Shown: positions 20,666 to 28,117, numbered from the stretch's first letter. The stretch: DNA of 64,000 nucleotides from Streptomyces phaeochromogenes (GCF_001418655.1 NZ_LIQZ01000003.1:1-64000); one strand, 5' to 3'. Notes: a model not told the origin generated them from the letters alone. Numbers and translations: made by a program.

Positions 20666-20860
20666 GCGCGATCTACAGTCCGAGGCGCCGGCTCGGGGGA
20701 ACTCTTGGCCGCTACGGCGGCTGGAGCAGGAGCGACGTGAACGCTCCGATCGGGTAACAGCAGTAGCCGTTGTGACGGCATGACGACGGTTCCGGCAGGC
20801 GGGCATTACGGCAAGGGGCCGATCTGTGGGAACCGTCAGCCTTTCGACCAAGGAGAAGAC

Positions 20861-21376
20861 ATGCACAGTATCCGCCGGATCTTCAGCGTGGGAACAGCCG
20901 CGCTCGTGCTCGGGGCAGGGCTCGTGGCCGGTTCTTCCGGTGCGGCTCAGGCGGCGGCATCGGACTGCACGCAAGGCAGGGCCGGATTCACCGACATCCC
21001 CGACAGTCTCAGCGGCCGGGGTGTGGCGGGGGCAGGGGCGCTGGTGGTCGACTTTCCCACCAACGTGCCGTACGCCGTCGCTTCGTACGCGATGCAGACC
21101 GGCAACGTCGGCGGCCGAGAGATGGGGTGGGGCGTCCTGAGCACCAGCTCCAGCCTTTGGGGTGCCGGTGCCTCGGGCCAGGTCTGGATGGATGTCACCA
21201 ACGACAACAAACAGTCGTGGATCCAGTGCGGCCCGTTCTACGTGTCGTCGGCCGGCGCCAGGATCACGACCCCGGCCTACCCGACCAGCAACTCGGCGAG
21301 CCGAGCCTTCCGTGTCTGCGCGATGGCGGCGATCCCTGTCAGGGACACCGGCATCACCTGCACCCCCTGGTGGTAG
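20861..21376 (+). CDS. small secreted protein of unknown function
   Basis: 171 residues from ATG 20861 with AAGGAGA seven bases upstream. Sec signal MHSIRRIFSVGTAALVLGAG, cleavage near AAQAAA (about 30). The mature part has four Cys (TQ-C, QCGPF, VCAMA, ITCTPWW) that could form two disulfides, and Gly/Ser/Trp-rich beta-prone stretches ending TPWW. No family recognised. It sits between a transposase C-terminal fragment and a transposase N-terminal fragment. Confidence 0.75.
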   Translation: MHSIRRIFSVGTAALVLGAGLVAGSSGAAQAAASDCTQGRAGFTDIPDSLSGRGVAGAGALVVDFPTNVPYAVASYAMQTGNVGGREMGWGVLSTSSSLWGAGASGQVWMDVTNDNKQSWIQCGPFYVSSAGARITTPAYPTSNSASRAFRVCAMAAIPVRDTGITCTPWW

Positions 21377-21452
21377 GCCGTCGGCAGGAGGCCCGAACGT
21401 GTACGGCAACGCGGCCGACCATCCCGTTCGGGGGCGCCGGTATCCGTCGGAC

Positions 21453-21571
21453 ATGACGAATGCGGAGTGGGCGGCCGTCCGGCCGATGCTGTCTGTGCCG
21501 GCCTGGCTTCAGAAGCGGGGCGGACGGCCCGAGGGCTAACGTCACCGGCAGTTGCTGGACTCCATCCGCTA
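21453..21571 (+). pseudogene. transposase N-terminal fragment, IS5-like
   Basis: MTNAEWAAVRPMLSVPAWLQ then KRGGRPEG, an in-frame TAA at 21537, then RHRQLLDSIRYL: the opening of IS5/IS1647-type transposases (TNAEWA..RPLLP..RGGRPE..HRQ..DAIRYL). It stops where the convergent GNAT gene ends (21569). Downstream catalytic parts are missing. Confidence 0.65.
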
Positions 21572-22108
21572 TCTGGGCGCGGCCCGGATCTCGTGGCGGG
21601 CGATACCCGACAGGTGCTTCTCGAAGGGCAGCGGGCCTATGGTTTCGGGGTCGGCGGACGTGTCGAACAGCGGGGTGTAGCCGGTGGCCAGGTACAGGCC
21701 GCGGGCCTCGGGCTGGCGCGGCCCCGTGGTCAGGTAGATCCGCCCGTAGCCGCGTACGCGCGCCTCCTGTTCCAGTTCGGCGACCACGAGTCGCGCCAAG
21801 CCGCGTCGGCGGTGGGCGGAGTGGGTCCAGATCCGTTTGAGTTCCGCCGTGGTCGCGTCGTACCGGCGGAACGCGCCGCCCGCGACCGGCTCACCGCGCT
21901 CCAACACCAGGAGCAGCACCCCGCTGTACGGCCGGGTGAACTCCTCGTCGGGATAGCGGGCAAGTTCGGCGTGCGCGTCCTTGCCGTAGCGCGTCGAGTA
22001 CTCGTCGCCGAGTTCGCGCAGCAGCGGTCTCACCCGCGGGTCGGACACGGCAACTTGAATGACCGTCAACTCGGCTGCGGACGACGGTGGTTGCGCGACT
22101 GATGTCAT
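21569..22108 (-). CDS. GNAT-family N-acetyltransferase
   Basis: 179 residues. ATG 22108 overlaps the stop of the flavin monooxygenase upstream (ATGA), so they are co-translated. The acetyl-CoA site is HSAHRRRGLARLVVAELEQ (R/Q-x-x-G-x-G/A type) and the C-terminal strand is GLYLATGYTPLF. Genes of this type often ride with SsuD/LLM monooxygenases in sulfur operons, but the substrate is unknown. Its TAG stop falls inside the truncated transposase fragment, so the last few residues may be acquired. Confidence 0.85.
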   Translation of the reverse strand: MTSVAQPPSSAAELTVIQVAVSDPRVRPLLRELGDEYSTRYGKDAHAELARYPDEEFTRPYSGVLLLVLERGEPVAGGAFRRYDATTAELKRIWTHSAHRRRGLARLVVAELEQEARVRGYGRIYLTTGPRQPEARGLYLATGYTPLFDTSADPETIGPLPFEKHLSGIARHEIRAAPR

Positions 22109-23265
22109 CCATTCACCGCCGCGAGGTTCTGCGCGGCCCGGGCTGCGCGCTCGATGTCGCGGTTGGCATCGCGCTCGGCGTCGCGCCTGGCGACCTCCTC
22201 GCGGACGATCGGGATCACGTACCGGCCGAAGTCGATCGCGTCGTCCAGCAGGTCGTAGCCGCGGGCGGAAAGGATGTCGACGCCGAGGTCGTAGTAGTCC
22301 AGGAGTGCTTGGGCGACCGTCTCCGGCGTGCCGACCAGGGCGTTGGAGTTGCCCGCACCCCCGGTGGCGGCAGCTGTCGGAGTCCACAGGGCACGGTCGT
22401 AGCGCTCGCCCGCCTCAGCGATCGCGATCAGCCGCTGCGAGCCGGTGTTCTGCGGCAGCGCCTGCCCGTTGTGGCGCTTGGTGATCGTCTCGCCCTTCTC
22501 CTTGCGGGCCCTGATCGCGCCGACCGTGCGATGCGCCTTCTCCCAGGCCAGTTCCTCGGTCGGGGCGATGATCGGCCGGAACGCCACCTGGATGCGGGGG
22601 ACTTCGGTCCGGCCCGCGGCCTTCGCGGCGGCCTTCACGTTCTCGATCTGCTCAGCGGTCTTCGCGAGGGGCTCGCCCCAGAGGCAGTAGATGTCGGCCT
22701 CGGCGCCCCCTGCGGCGTACGCGGCGGGCGACGATCCTCCGAACGACACGTTCGGGCGCGGCTGTTGAACCGGGAAGACGTCACTGACGAAGTCGTGGAA
22801 ACGGTAGTGCCCGCCCTCGTGGTCGAAGGGCTCGTGGGTGGTCCAGATCTTCTTGACGATCCCGATGTACTCGCGAGTGCGGGCATAGCGCTCGTCCTTG
22901 GTGAGGACGTCACCCTCGCGGCCCTGCTCCTGGTCATTGCCGCCGGTGATGAAATGCACGGTCAGCCGGCCGTCGCTGATCTGGTCGAGGGTGGCGAAGG
23001 TCTTCGCGGCGAAGGTCGGGTACGAGACGTTGGGCCGATGGGCGAGCAGGATCTGGAGCCGGTCCAGTCTGCTCACGATGTAGGCGGCGGCCGGCGCGGG
23101 GTCCGGCGATCCTGAGCCGTACGCGAACAGCACCCGATCCCAGCCGTGCTCCTCGTGCGCCCGGGCCAGCCGGAGCGTGTACTCCTTGTCGAAGGCGGCG
23201 CCGGACCGCGCGGTGGTCTCGGATCCGTTGTTGGTCGCGGCGATGCCGAGGAACTCCACGGGCAT
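22105..23265 (-). CDS. FMNH2-dependent alkanesulfonate monooxygenase-like (LLM class)
   Basis: 386 residues, luciferase-like TIM barrel of the SsuD group: MPVEFLGIAATNNGSETT, GWDRVLFAYGS, HRPNVSYPTFAAKTFATLDQ, FITGGNDQEQ, FGGSSPAAY and the C-terminal RPIIAPTEELAW. SsuD uses FMNH2 and oxygen to cleave the C-S bond of alkanesulfonates, releasing sulfite and aldehyde. Start 23265 has AAAGG upstream and matches the family N-terminus. A Cys-codon leader peptide on the same strand (23565-23642), 299 bases upstream, ties it to sulfur limitation. No flavin reductase is adjacent; one must be supplied from elsewhere. Other sulfur sources (sulfones, aryl sulfonates) are possible. Confidence 0.87.
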   Translation of the reverse strand: MPVEFLGIAATNNGSETTARSGAAFDKEYTLRLARAHEEHGWDRVLFAYGSGSPDPAPAAAYIVSRLDRLQILLAHRPNVSYPTFAAKTFATLDQISDGRLTVHFITGGNDQEQGREGDVLTKDERYARTREYIGIVKKIWTTHEPFDHEGGHYRFHDFVSDVFPVQQPRPNVSFGGSSPAAYAAGGAEADIYCLWGEPLAKTAEQIENVKAAAKAAGRTEVPRIQVAFRPIIAPTEELAWEKAHRTVGAIRARKEKGETITKRHNGQALPQNTGSQRLIAIAEAGERYDRALWTPTAAATGGAGNSNALVGTPETVAQALLDYYDLGVDILSARGYDLLDDAIDFGRYVIPIVREEVARRDAERDANRDIERAARAAQNLAAVNG

Positions 23266-23321
23266 GGGAATGACCTTTCGTACGGGCTGGCGGAACGGGC
23301 CTTTGCACAGCGGGACATGAC

Positions 23322-23366
23322 GGCTCGTCACGGAGTGGCTCGTCAGGCAACGGCTCGTCAGGGAAC
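23322..23366. repeat. 15-bp direct repeat x3 in the LLM gene leader
   Basis: GGCTCGTCA begins at 23322, 23337 and 23352, giving three units of exactly 15 bp. It lies between the leader peptide and the monooxygenase start, so it is transcribed. Function unknown; could be a protein site or an RNA element. Confidence 0.7.
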
Positions 23367-23564
23367 TGGTGCGGAGCTTGGAGCGAGGGAGGCGACCTGG
23401 GCAGGGTCAGCCGGCAACCGGGCGGCGGCAGCGCGCGTCAAGACCCGCAGGGCCACGTCGTTGCGCGGGTCAGCGCCTGCGAGGGTCGGTGCCCCGAAGG
23501 GGGAACTCGGTGAGCGACAGGGGCACCGAGGAGGGAAGGGCCTACGGACGGCCCACCGCCCGAG

Positions 23565-23642
23565 TCAGGCGCAACACGCCGCGGACCACACCCGACCGAA
23601 GTCGATGTGGTCACGCGAGACCAAGCGCGGCTGGGCGTTCAT
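23565..23642 (-). CDS. sulfur-regulon leader peptide (upstream of LLM monooxygenase)
   Basis: 25 codons, ATG 23642 to TGA 23565. It ends SRDHIDFGRVWSAACCA: two consecutive Cys codons one codon before the stop, in the same H-I-D-F-G-R-V-x-S-A-A-C-C context as the divergent leader at 23868. Six bases separate a -10-like TCAATT from the ATG and there is no Shine-Dalgarno sequence, so it is probably translated leaderless. Expected to sense Cys-tRNA supply and control read-through into the monooxygenase-GNAT operon. Confidence 0.75.
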   Translation of the reverse strand: MNAQPRLVSRDHIDFGRVWSAACCA

Positions 23643-23648
23643 GCGGCC

Positions 23649-23678
23649 AATTGAGCAATACATCTCGCTCATCGTCAA
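23649..23678 (-). promoter_or_regulatory. promoter of LLM leader peptide
   Basis: Minus strand: TTGACG (23678-23673), 18-base spacer, TCAATT (23654-23649), six bases, ATG. Same geometry as the sulfite oxidase leader promoter. Confidence 0.55.
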
Positions 23679-23733
23679 CCAACGCCCGCATGCCGGACCG
23701 GCTCCGGCACCCTGCCCGCCTGCCAACGAGCCG

Positions 23734-23761
23734 CAGCCAGCCAGCCAGCCAGCCAGCCAGC
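23734..23761. repeat. tetranucleotide repeat CAGC x7
   Basis: Seven perfect CAGC units between the two divergent sulfur promoters. Copy-number slippage would change their separation by multiples of four bases. No coding content. Confidence 0.9.
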
Positions 23762-23795
23762 CACGGCAACGCATACCAGCCATCCCCGTCGATCA

Positions 23796-23827
23796 TTCCC
23801 TATATTTCCTATCGATTTACTAGGGAA
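23796..23827. promoter_or_regulatory. candidate sulfur-regulator operator TTCCCTA-N18-TAGGGAA
   Basis: Perfect 7-bp inverted repeat with an additional half-site TTCCTA at 23806-23811, in an AT-rich island of an otherwise GC-rich region, ending three bases before the -35 of the plus-strand leader. TAGGGAA recurs at 26562-26568 upstream of the ssu leader. The Rrf2 protein at 25985 is the nearest candidate to bind it; this is inference. Confidence 0.5.
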
Positions 23828-23830
23828 GTA

Positions 23831-23860
23831 TTGACGGCGCCCTGCTGGGATGCGCAGGAT
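23831..23860 (+). promoter_or_regulatory. promoter of wHTH/SfnB leader peptide
   Basis: TTGACG (23831-23836), 18-base spacer, CAGGAT (23855-23860), then seven bases to ATG 23868, consistent with a leaderless transcript. Confidence 0.6.
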
Positions 23861-23867
23861 GATGCAC

Positions 23868-23951
23868 ATGTGCCCCACGCAGCAACGACTCGTTCGTCGT
23901 CGGCATGTCGACTTTGGTCACGTCGTCAGTGCCGCCTGCTGTCGCGTCTAG
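23868..23951 (+). CDS. sulfur-regulon leader peptide (upstream of wHTH and SfnB-like genes)
   Basis: 27 codons, ATG 23868 to TAG 23951 (upstream in-frame ATGs at 23859 and 23862 are possible). Core RRRHVDFGHVVSAACCRV with tandem Cys codons two codons before the stop. A GC-rich hairpin begins directly after the stop, the usual place for a transcription attenuator. It lies 100 bases before the winged-helix gene and is divergent from a near-identical leader, so one 225-base region drives two sulfur operons. Confidence 0.78.
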   Translation: MCPTQQRLVRRRHVDFGHVVSAACCRV

Positions 23952-23981
23952 GGCACGCGACTCGCACCCATCGCGCGTGCC
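23952..23981 (+). terminator. candidate attenuator hairpin after leader peptide
   Basis: GGCACGCG (23952-23959) pairs perfectly with CGCGTGCC (23974-23981) around a 14-base loop, followed by the pyrimidine-rich GCTCCGCTTCCTTC. It starts one base after the leader stop codon, so ribosomes stalled at the Cys codons would cover its left arm. Confidence 0.5.
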
Positions 23982-24051
23982 GCTCCGCTTCCTTCAGGTG
24001 AACTCACCCACCGCTCCCGACAGCCCGACATCCTTCTGAAGGACGACCGCC

Positions 24052-24621
24052 ATGACCACGGCACTTCCGGCTCAGCCCGCTCCCCTGAACTCGCCCCTCT
24101 CCGACGTGCGCCATCTTCGCCTGGTGGGCGACACCAGGCAGGGCGGCACCGGGGAACACAATGCGGCGCCGCTCGTCGGCTACCTCCTGCTCGTCCCCGA
24201 GGGCACCGACCCCGCCGAACTCTTCACCAAGGACGGGGTACGGCCGGACCTCCGGCCGGTCACCTACGACGACTCGCCTCCCGCGCCGCAGGCGGGCGGC
24301 GACAGCATCCACGTCGACACCGCGCGGCATGTCGCGGAGGCGGACGGGCGTGAACTCGACCTCACCTACCTTGAGTTCGAGCTGCTGGCCCATCTCGTTC
24401 TGCGGCCCCACCAGGTCCACTCGCGCGAGCAGCTGGTGGCCAACGTATGGGGCTACGACCACGTCGGCGACGGCCGCACCGTGGACGTCCACATCGCGCG
24501 CCTGCGCCGCAAGCTGGGCAAGGCTCACCAGCACCGGATCGTCACCGTACGACGCGTGGGCTACAAGTACGTGCCCGAGCAGCAAGTGAGCCCCGACGCC
24601 GCTCTCTGCGGCCGGCCTTGA
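24052..24621 (+). CDS. winged-helix DNA-binding protein without receiver (OmpR/PhoB C-terminal type)
   Basis: 189 residues, ATG 24052 with AAGGA upstream. Residues about 95-180 form an OmpR/PhoB trans-reg-C winged helix: LDLTYLEFELLAHLVLRPHQVHSREQLVANVW, DGRTVDVHIARLRRKLG and VRRVGYKYVP. The N-terminal half is not a receiver; it has no Asp-phosphorylation pattern. Such orphan winged-helix proteins sit at the head of sulfur operons in related genomes and probably act as local activators. The SfnB-like gene follows after 13 bases. Confidence 0.8.
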   Translation: MTTALPAQPAPLNSPLSDVRHLRLVGDTRQGGTGEHNAAPLVGYLLLVPEGTDPAELFTKDGVRPDLRPVTYDDSPPAPQAGGDSIHVDTARHVAEADGRELDLTYLEFELLAHLVLRPHQVHSREQLVANVWGYDHVGDGRTVDVHIARLRRKLGKAHQHRIVTVRRVGYKYVPEQQVSPDAALCGRP

Positions 24622-24634
24622 GGAGACCAGTCCC

Positions 24635-25864
24635 ATGGGCTTTGCCCCCGCGCAGTCCGGTCCCGCGCCGGAGTCGGACCGGACCGCGACGGGCCGCGCG
24701 CACTGGCTGCGCGTGGCCCGCGAGACGGCGGACGACCTGGCCACGGACTCGGTGGTCCGGGAGCAAGCGGGCAAGGTCCCGTTCGACGAGGTGTCCCGGC
24801 TGCGCGAAGCGGGACTGCTGACGTTGCTGATTCCGGCCGAGCTCGGGGGCGCAGGCGAGGACTGGCCGACGGCCTACGCCGTTGTCCGGGAGATCGCCGC
24901 GGCCGACGGCGCCATCGGCCAGCTCCTCGGCTGTCACTACTTCATGTCGTGGAGCGCCCGGTTCTTCACCGAGCCTTCCCTCGCCGCGCAGGTCGGGCGG
25001 CAGTCCGCGGCGGAGCAGTGGTGTTGGGGCGGCGGTTTCGCCCGTCAGGAACCACCTCTCGCGCTGAACAGGACCGCCGGTGGTTACCTGCTGGACGGCC
25101 GGCAGAGTTACGTCACCGGGGTCCTGGTCGCCGACCGGCTCGTCGTACGGGCCGTGCGGACCGACACCGGCGAACCGCTCGCCGTGGTCGTCGATCCCGC
25201 CCGGCACGGCGTGGTGATCGACGGCGACGCCGACCCCTTCGGCCAGCGGCTCGCGGCCGGCGGCAGCGTGGAGTTCGACGGCGTACCGGTCAGCACCGAC
25301 GACGTACTCGGCTCCCTGTCCGCGGACGAGGACGCCCTGTCGCCCGTGTCCTCCCTGGCGTCACCGGTCGGGCGACTCGTGTCCGTCCAGCTCCGTCTCG
25401 GCATGGCCGAGGGAGTGCTCGCCGAAGCCCGTGAGTACAGCCGGGCGGGCCACTCTCCCTGGGACCCGGCGTGGCCGGCCGGCTCTCCGCAGGACCCGCA
25501 GGTGCTGGCCATCTACGGGGAACTCACCGTCCTCACCCGCTCCGCTTCCGCGCTCACCGATCAAGCTCTGGACGCCTTGCAGGGCGGGCTGGCGCGCGGT
25601 GAAGATCTTACGTACGACGAGTACGCGGAGGTATCGGTCCTCGTGGCGATGGCCGAAGCCGCCGCCTCCAGGGCCGTGCAGGATTGCACCGCTCGCGCAC
25701 TGGACGTCATCGGCGTCCGCTCCACGTCTTCGCGGCTGGGCTTCGACCGCTTCTGGCGCAACGCCAGGACCCACACCTTGTACGAGCCCGTGGCCGACCG
25801 GCTTCGCGATGTCGGGGACTACTTCCTCAACGGTGCGCACCCCCCGTTCGTCCTGCCCGCCTGA
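24635..25864 (+). CDS. SfnB/DszC-like flavin-dependent monooxygenase (acyl-CoA dehydrogenase fold)
   Basis: 409 residues of the acyl-CoA-dehydrogenase superfamily: N-terminal helical domain (GLLTLLIPAELGGAGEDW at about 53-70), middle beta domain (GGYLLDGRQSYVTGV, EFDGVPVSTDDVLG) and C-terminal helices (ARALDVIGVRSTSSRLGFDRFWRNARTHTLYEP). It lacks the usual catalytic Glu context of acyl-CoA dehydrogenases and matches sulfur-acquisition oxidoreductases that use reduced flavin to oxygenate sulfur compounds such as sulfones. ATG 24635 follows GAGGAGA. Co-transcribed with the winged-helix gene behind the Cys leader. Confidence 0.8.
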   Translation: MGFAPAQSGPAPESDRTATGRAHWLRVARETADDLATDSVVREQAGKVPFDEVSRLREAGLLTLLIPAELGGAGEDWPTAYAVVREIAAADGAIGQLLGCHYFMSWSARFFTEPSLAAQVGRQSAAEQWCWGGGFARQEPPLALNRTAGGYLLDGRQSYVTGVLVADRLVVRAVRTDTGEPLAVVVDPARHGVVIDGDADPFGQRLAAGGSVEFDGVPVSTDDVLGSLSADEDALSPVSSLASPVGRLVSVQLRLGMAEGVLAEAREYSRAGHSPWDPAWPAGSPQDPQVLAIYGELTVLTRSASALTDQALDALQGGLARGEDLTYDEYAEVSVLVAMAEAAASRAVQDCTARALDVIGVRSTSSRLGFDRFWRNARTHTLYEPVADRLRDVGDYFLNGAHPPFVLPA

Positions 25865-25984
25865 CCTCGCAAGACCCTGCCTTGATCTCCGGCGACCTGA
25901 ACCCCTCGGCTGCCGGACGAGAACGGGTGCCCGGCATCCCGCCCGCAGCGGACGCCGACCGAATTCGTACGGGATAATGAACGC

Positions 25985-26443
25985 ATGCGGATCTCAGCCA
26001 GGGCGGACTACGCGGTACGTGCCGCACTGCAGCTCGCCGCGTCACGCGATGACGGGCCACTGAAGGCGGAGGCCATCGCCGACGCCCAGGACATCCCGCA
26101 CAAATTCCTCGAAGGCATCCTGAACGACATGCGCCGGGGCGGACTCGTCCTCAGTCAGCGCGGCGGCAACGGCGGCTACCGGCTGGCCAAGTCTCCCGAG
26201 TCCATCAGCATCGCCGACGTCATTCGCGTCGTGGACGGACCGCTGGTCTCGGTCCGCGGGGTCCGCCCTCCCGATCTGTCCTACACCGGACCCGCCCAGT
26301 CGCTGCTTCCGCTGTGGATCGCGCTGCGCTCCAACGTGCGCGAGATCCTCGAAGGCGTGTCCCTCGCCGACGTCGCGTCGGCCGAGCTGCCCGCCGGGGT
26401 GTCCGCGCTGACCGACTCCCCCGGCGCCTGGACAAACCCCTGA
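25985..26443 (+). CDS. Rrf2-family transcriptional regulator (CymR-like)
   Basis: 152 residues. Rrf2 winged helix at 1-80: MRISARADYAVRAALQLA, IPHKFLEGILNDMRRGGLV, GGNGGYRLAKSPESISIADV. The three Cys that bind an iron-sulfur cluster in IscR/NsrR/RirA are absent, so it belongs to the cluster-free CymR side, which controls cysteine and sulfur metabolism in Gram-positives. GATAAT (25973-25978) lies six bases before the ATG, suggesting a leaderless message. It sits between the SfnB operon and ssuABC and is the obvious regulator of this island. Confidence 0.85.
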   Translation: MRISARADYAVRAALQLAASRDDGPLKAEAIADAQDIPHKFLEGILNDMRRGGLVLSQRGGNGGYRLAKSPESISIADVIRVVDGPLVSVRGVRPPDLSYTGPAQSLLPLWIALRSNVREILEGVSLADVASAELPAGVSALTDSPGAWTNP

Positions 26444-26458
26444 CCGCAAGGCCGATCC

Positions 26459-26489
26459 CAGCCTGATCCCGCAATGTGAGATCAGGCTG
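26459..26489 (+). terminator. hairpin after Rrf2 gene
   Basis: Perfect 10-bp stem CAGCCTGATC/GATCAGGCTG with an 11-base loop, 16 bases after the stop. No T-run follows, as is common for Streptomyces terminators. Confidence 0.6.
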
Positions 26490-26581
26490 TCCATCATATG
26501 AACACCCTCTTGGGGTGAAGGCCACCTTCTGTCACGATCCCCATCAACCAGGTGGGAAAACTAGGGAACTGCGGGGTGGCC

Positions 26582-26683
26582 ATGAGAACGCTCAACCGCA
26601 CAGACCGGTTGCTGCCCCTTCTGACCTCGCGTCGCCACATCGACCTCGGCCGTACGTCAAGCGCCATCTGTCGCCCTGTCTGA
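26582..26683 (+). CDS. sulfur-regulon leader peptide (upstream of ssuABC)
   Basis: 33 codons, ATG 26582 to TGA 26683, GGGGTGG three bases upstream. Core SRRHIDLGRTSSAICRPV, with the Cys codon four codons before the stop. Unlike the other three leaders it has a Shine-Dalgarno-like sequence and no TTGAC box 36 bases upstream, so it is probably not leaderless. The 327 bases between its stop and ssuA include a CATGCC-TTCG-GGCATG hairpin. Confidence 0.75.
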   Translation: MRTLNRTDRLLPLLTSRRHIDLGRTSSAICRPV

Positions 26684-26812
26684 CGCCGTCCGCGGAACCC
26701 GGTGGCTCACGCAGAACACCGCTGCGCTCCCTGCCTCCCCGCCCCTGTCGGTGGCCCGGACGTTCTTCGACACTCCTCGGCCGACTGCGTCACCCGCACA
26801 TCCCGCTGACCG

Positions 26813-26828
26813 CATGCCTTCGGGCATG
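26813..26828 (+). promoter_or_regulatory. UUCG hairpin in the ssuA leader
   Basis: CATGCC-TTCG-GGCATG, a short but very stable tetraloop stem within the 327-base stretch 26684-27010, which holds no gene I can support. Possible part of an attenuator coupled to the leader peptide. Confidence 0.4.
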
Positions 26829-27010
26829 GCGTGGCTGTGTCGGCGACGCAGCGACCACTCCGGCGACACCCGCCACGTTCCGCTCCTCAGCCCGCGACGG
26901 CATTCCTGCCACCGAGGGCCGGTAGTGGAGTGCTGGTGCGCTACGCGCCAATGGGCTTTGCGCCTCGCGTTTCCGAACTCCCGACAACCCATTCCTGAGA
27001 GGACACCTCC

Positions 27011-28117
27011 GTGTCTGCCGCACGACCGCTCACCACCCTGCGCACCATCGCCGCCATAGCCGCGCTTCCCCTGCTCGCTCTCACTGCCTGCGGTTACGGG
27101 TCCGAGTCGAAGGACAACGACACGTCGAAGGTGGCGGCCGAGGGCAAGAAGCTCTCCGCGGACACCGTGCGGATCGGCTACTTCCCGAACCTGACGCACG
27201 CCACCGCCCTGGTCGGCGACCAGGAAGGCCTGCTGCAGAAGGAACTCGGCGGCACGAAGGCCACCTACTCCCAGTTCAACGCAGGCCCCGCGGAGATCGA
27301 GGCACTCAACTCGGGTTCGATCGACATCGGCTGGATCGGCCCCTCGCCCGCGATCAACGGCTACAGCACCACGGACGGCAAGGGCCTGCGGATCATCGGC
27401 GGTTCCGCGTCCGGCGGTGTGAAGCTCGTCGTCAACCCGGACAAGGTCAAGTCCCTCAAGGACGTCAAGGGCAAGAAGATCGCGACCCCGCAGCTGGGCA
27501 ACACCCAGGACGTGGCGTTCCTGAACTGGATCGCCGAGCAGGGCTGGAAGGTCGACGCGCAGAGCGGCAAGGGTGATGTGTCGGTGGTGCGCACCGACAA
27601 CAAGATCACCCCGGATGCCTACAAGGCCGGTTCCATCGACGGCGCGTGGGTGCCCGAGCCGACCGCGTCCAAGCTGGTCGCCGAGGGCGGCAAGGTGCTC
27701 CTGGACGAGGCCGACCTGTGGCCCGACAAGAAGTTCGTGATCACCAACATCATCGTCTCCCAGACCTTCCTGAAGGAGCACCCGGATGTGGTGCAGGCGG
27801 TGCTGCGCGGTTCGGTGAAGACCAACACGTGGATCAACGCCAACCCCGACAAGGCGAAGGCGGCTGCCAACACCAAGCTCCAGGAGCTGTCCGGCAAGCC
27901 GCTGCCGGCCGACGTTTTGGACCCGGCGTGGAAGTCGATCCAGTTCACCGATGACCCGCTGGCCTCGACCCTGAACACCGAGGCCGAGCACGCGGTCAAG
28001 GCGGGTCTGCTCAAGAAGCCGAAGCTGGACGGCATCTACGACCTGGCGCCGTTGAACAAGGTCCTCACCGCCGAGGGCAAGAGCACGGTCGACGACGCCG
28101 GACTCGGCGTCAAGTAA
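27011..28117 (+). CDS. ssuA: aliphatic sulfonate-binding lipoprotein SsuA
   Basis: 368 residues, GTG start with GAGAGG upstream. Lipoprotein signal TLRTIAAIAALPLLALTAC, lipobox LTAC (Cys27). The mature protein is a SsuA/TauA/NMT1-type solute receptor: VRIGYFPNLTHATALVGDQEG, FNAGPAEIEALNSGSIDIGWIGPSPAINGY, PQLGNTQDVAFLNWI, DGAWVPEPTASKLV. It delivers alkanesulfonates or similar organosulfur compounds to SsuBC. First structural gene behind the third-type leader peptide; ssuB follows after 61 bases. Confidence 0.88.
   Translation: MSAARPLTTLRTIAAIAALPLLALTACGYGSESKDNDTSKVAAEGKKLSADTVRIGYFPNLTHATALVGDQEGLLQKELGGTKATYSQFNAGPAEIEALNSGSIDIGWIGPSPAINGYSTTDGKGLRIIGGSASGGVKLVVNPDKVKSLKDVKGKKIATPQLGNTQDVAFLNWIAEQGWKVDAQSGKGDVSVVRTDNKITPDAYKAGSIDGAWVPEPTASKLVAEGGKVLLDEADLWPDKKFVITNIIVSQTFLKEHPDVVQAVLRGSVKTNTWINANPDKAKAAANTKLQELSGKPLPADVLDPAWKSIQFTDDPLASTLNTEAEHAVKAGLLKKPKLDGIYDLAPLNKVLTAEGKSTVDDAGLGVK

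Noticed and set aside
23734-23761. Regular CAGC repeats as a CRISPR or iteron array
   Set aside because: Four-base units without spacers; a simple microsatellite.
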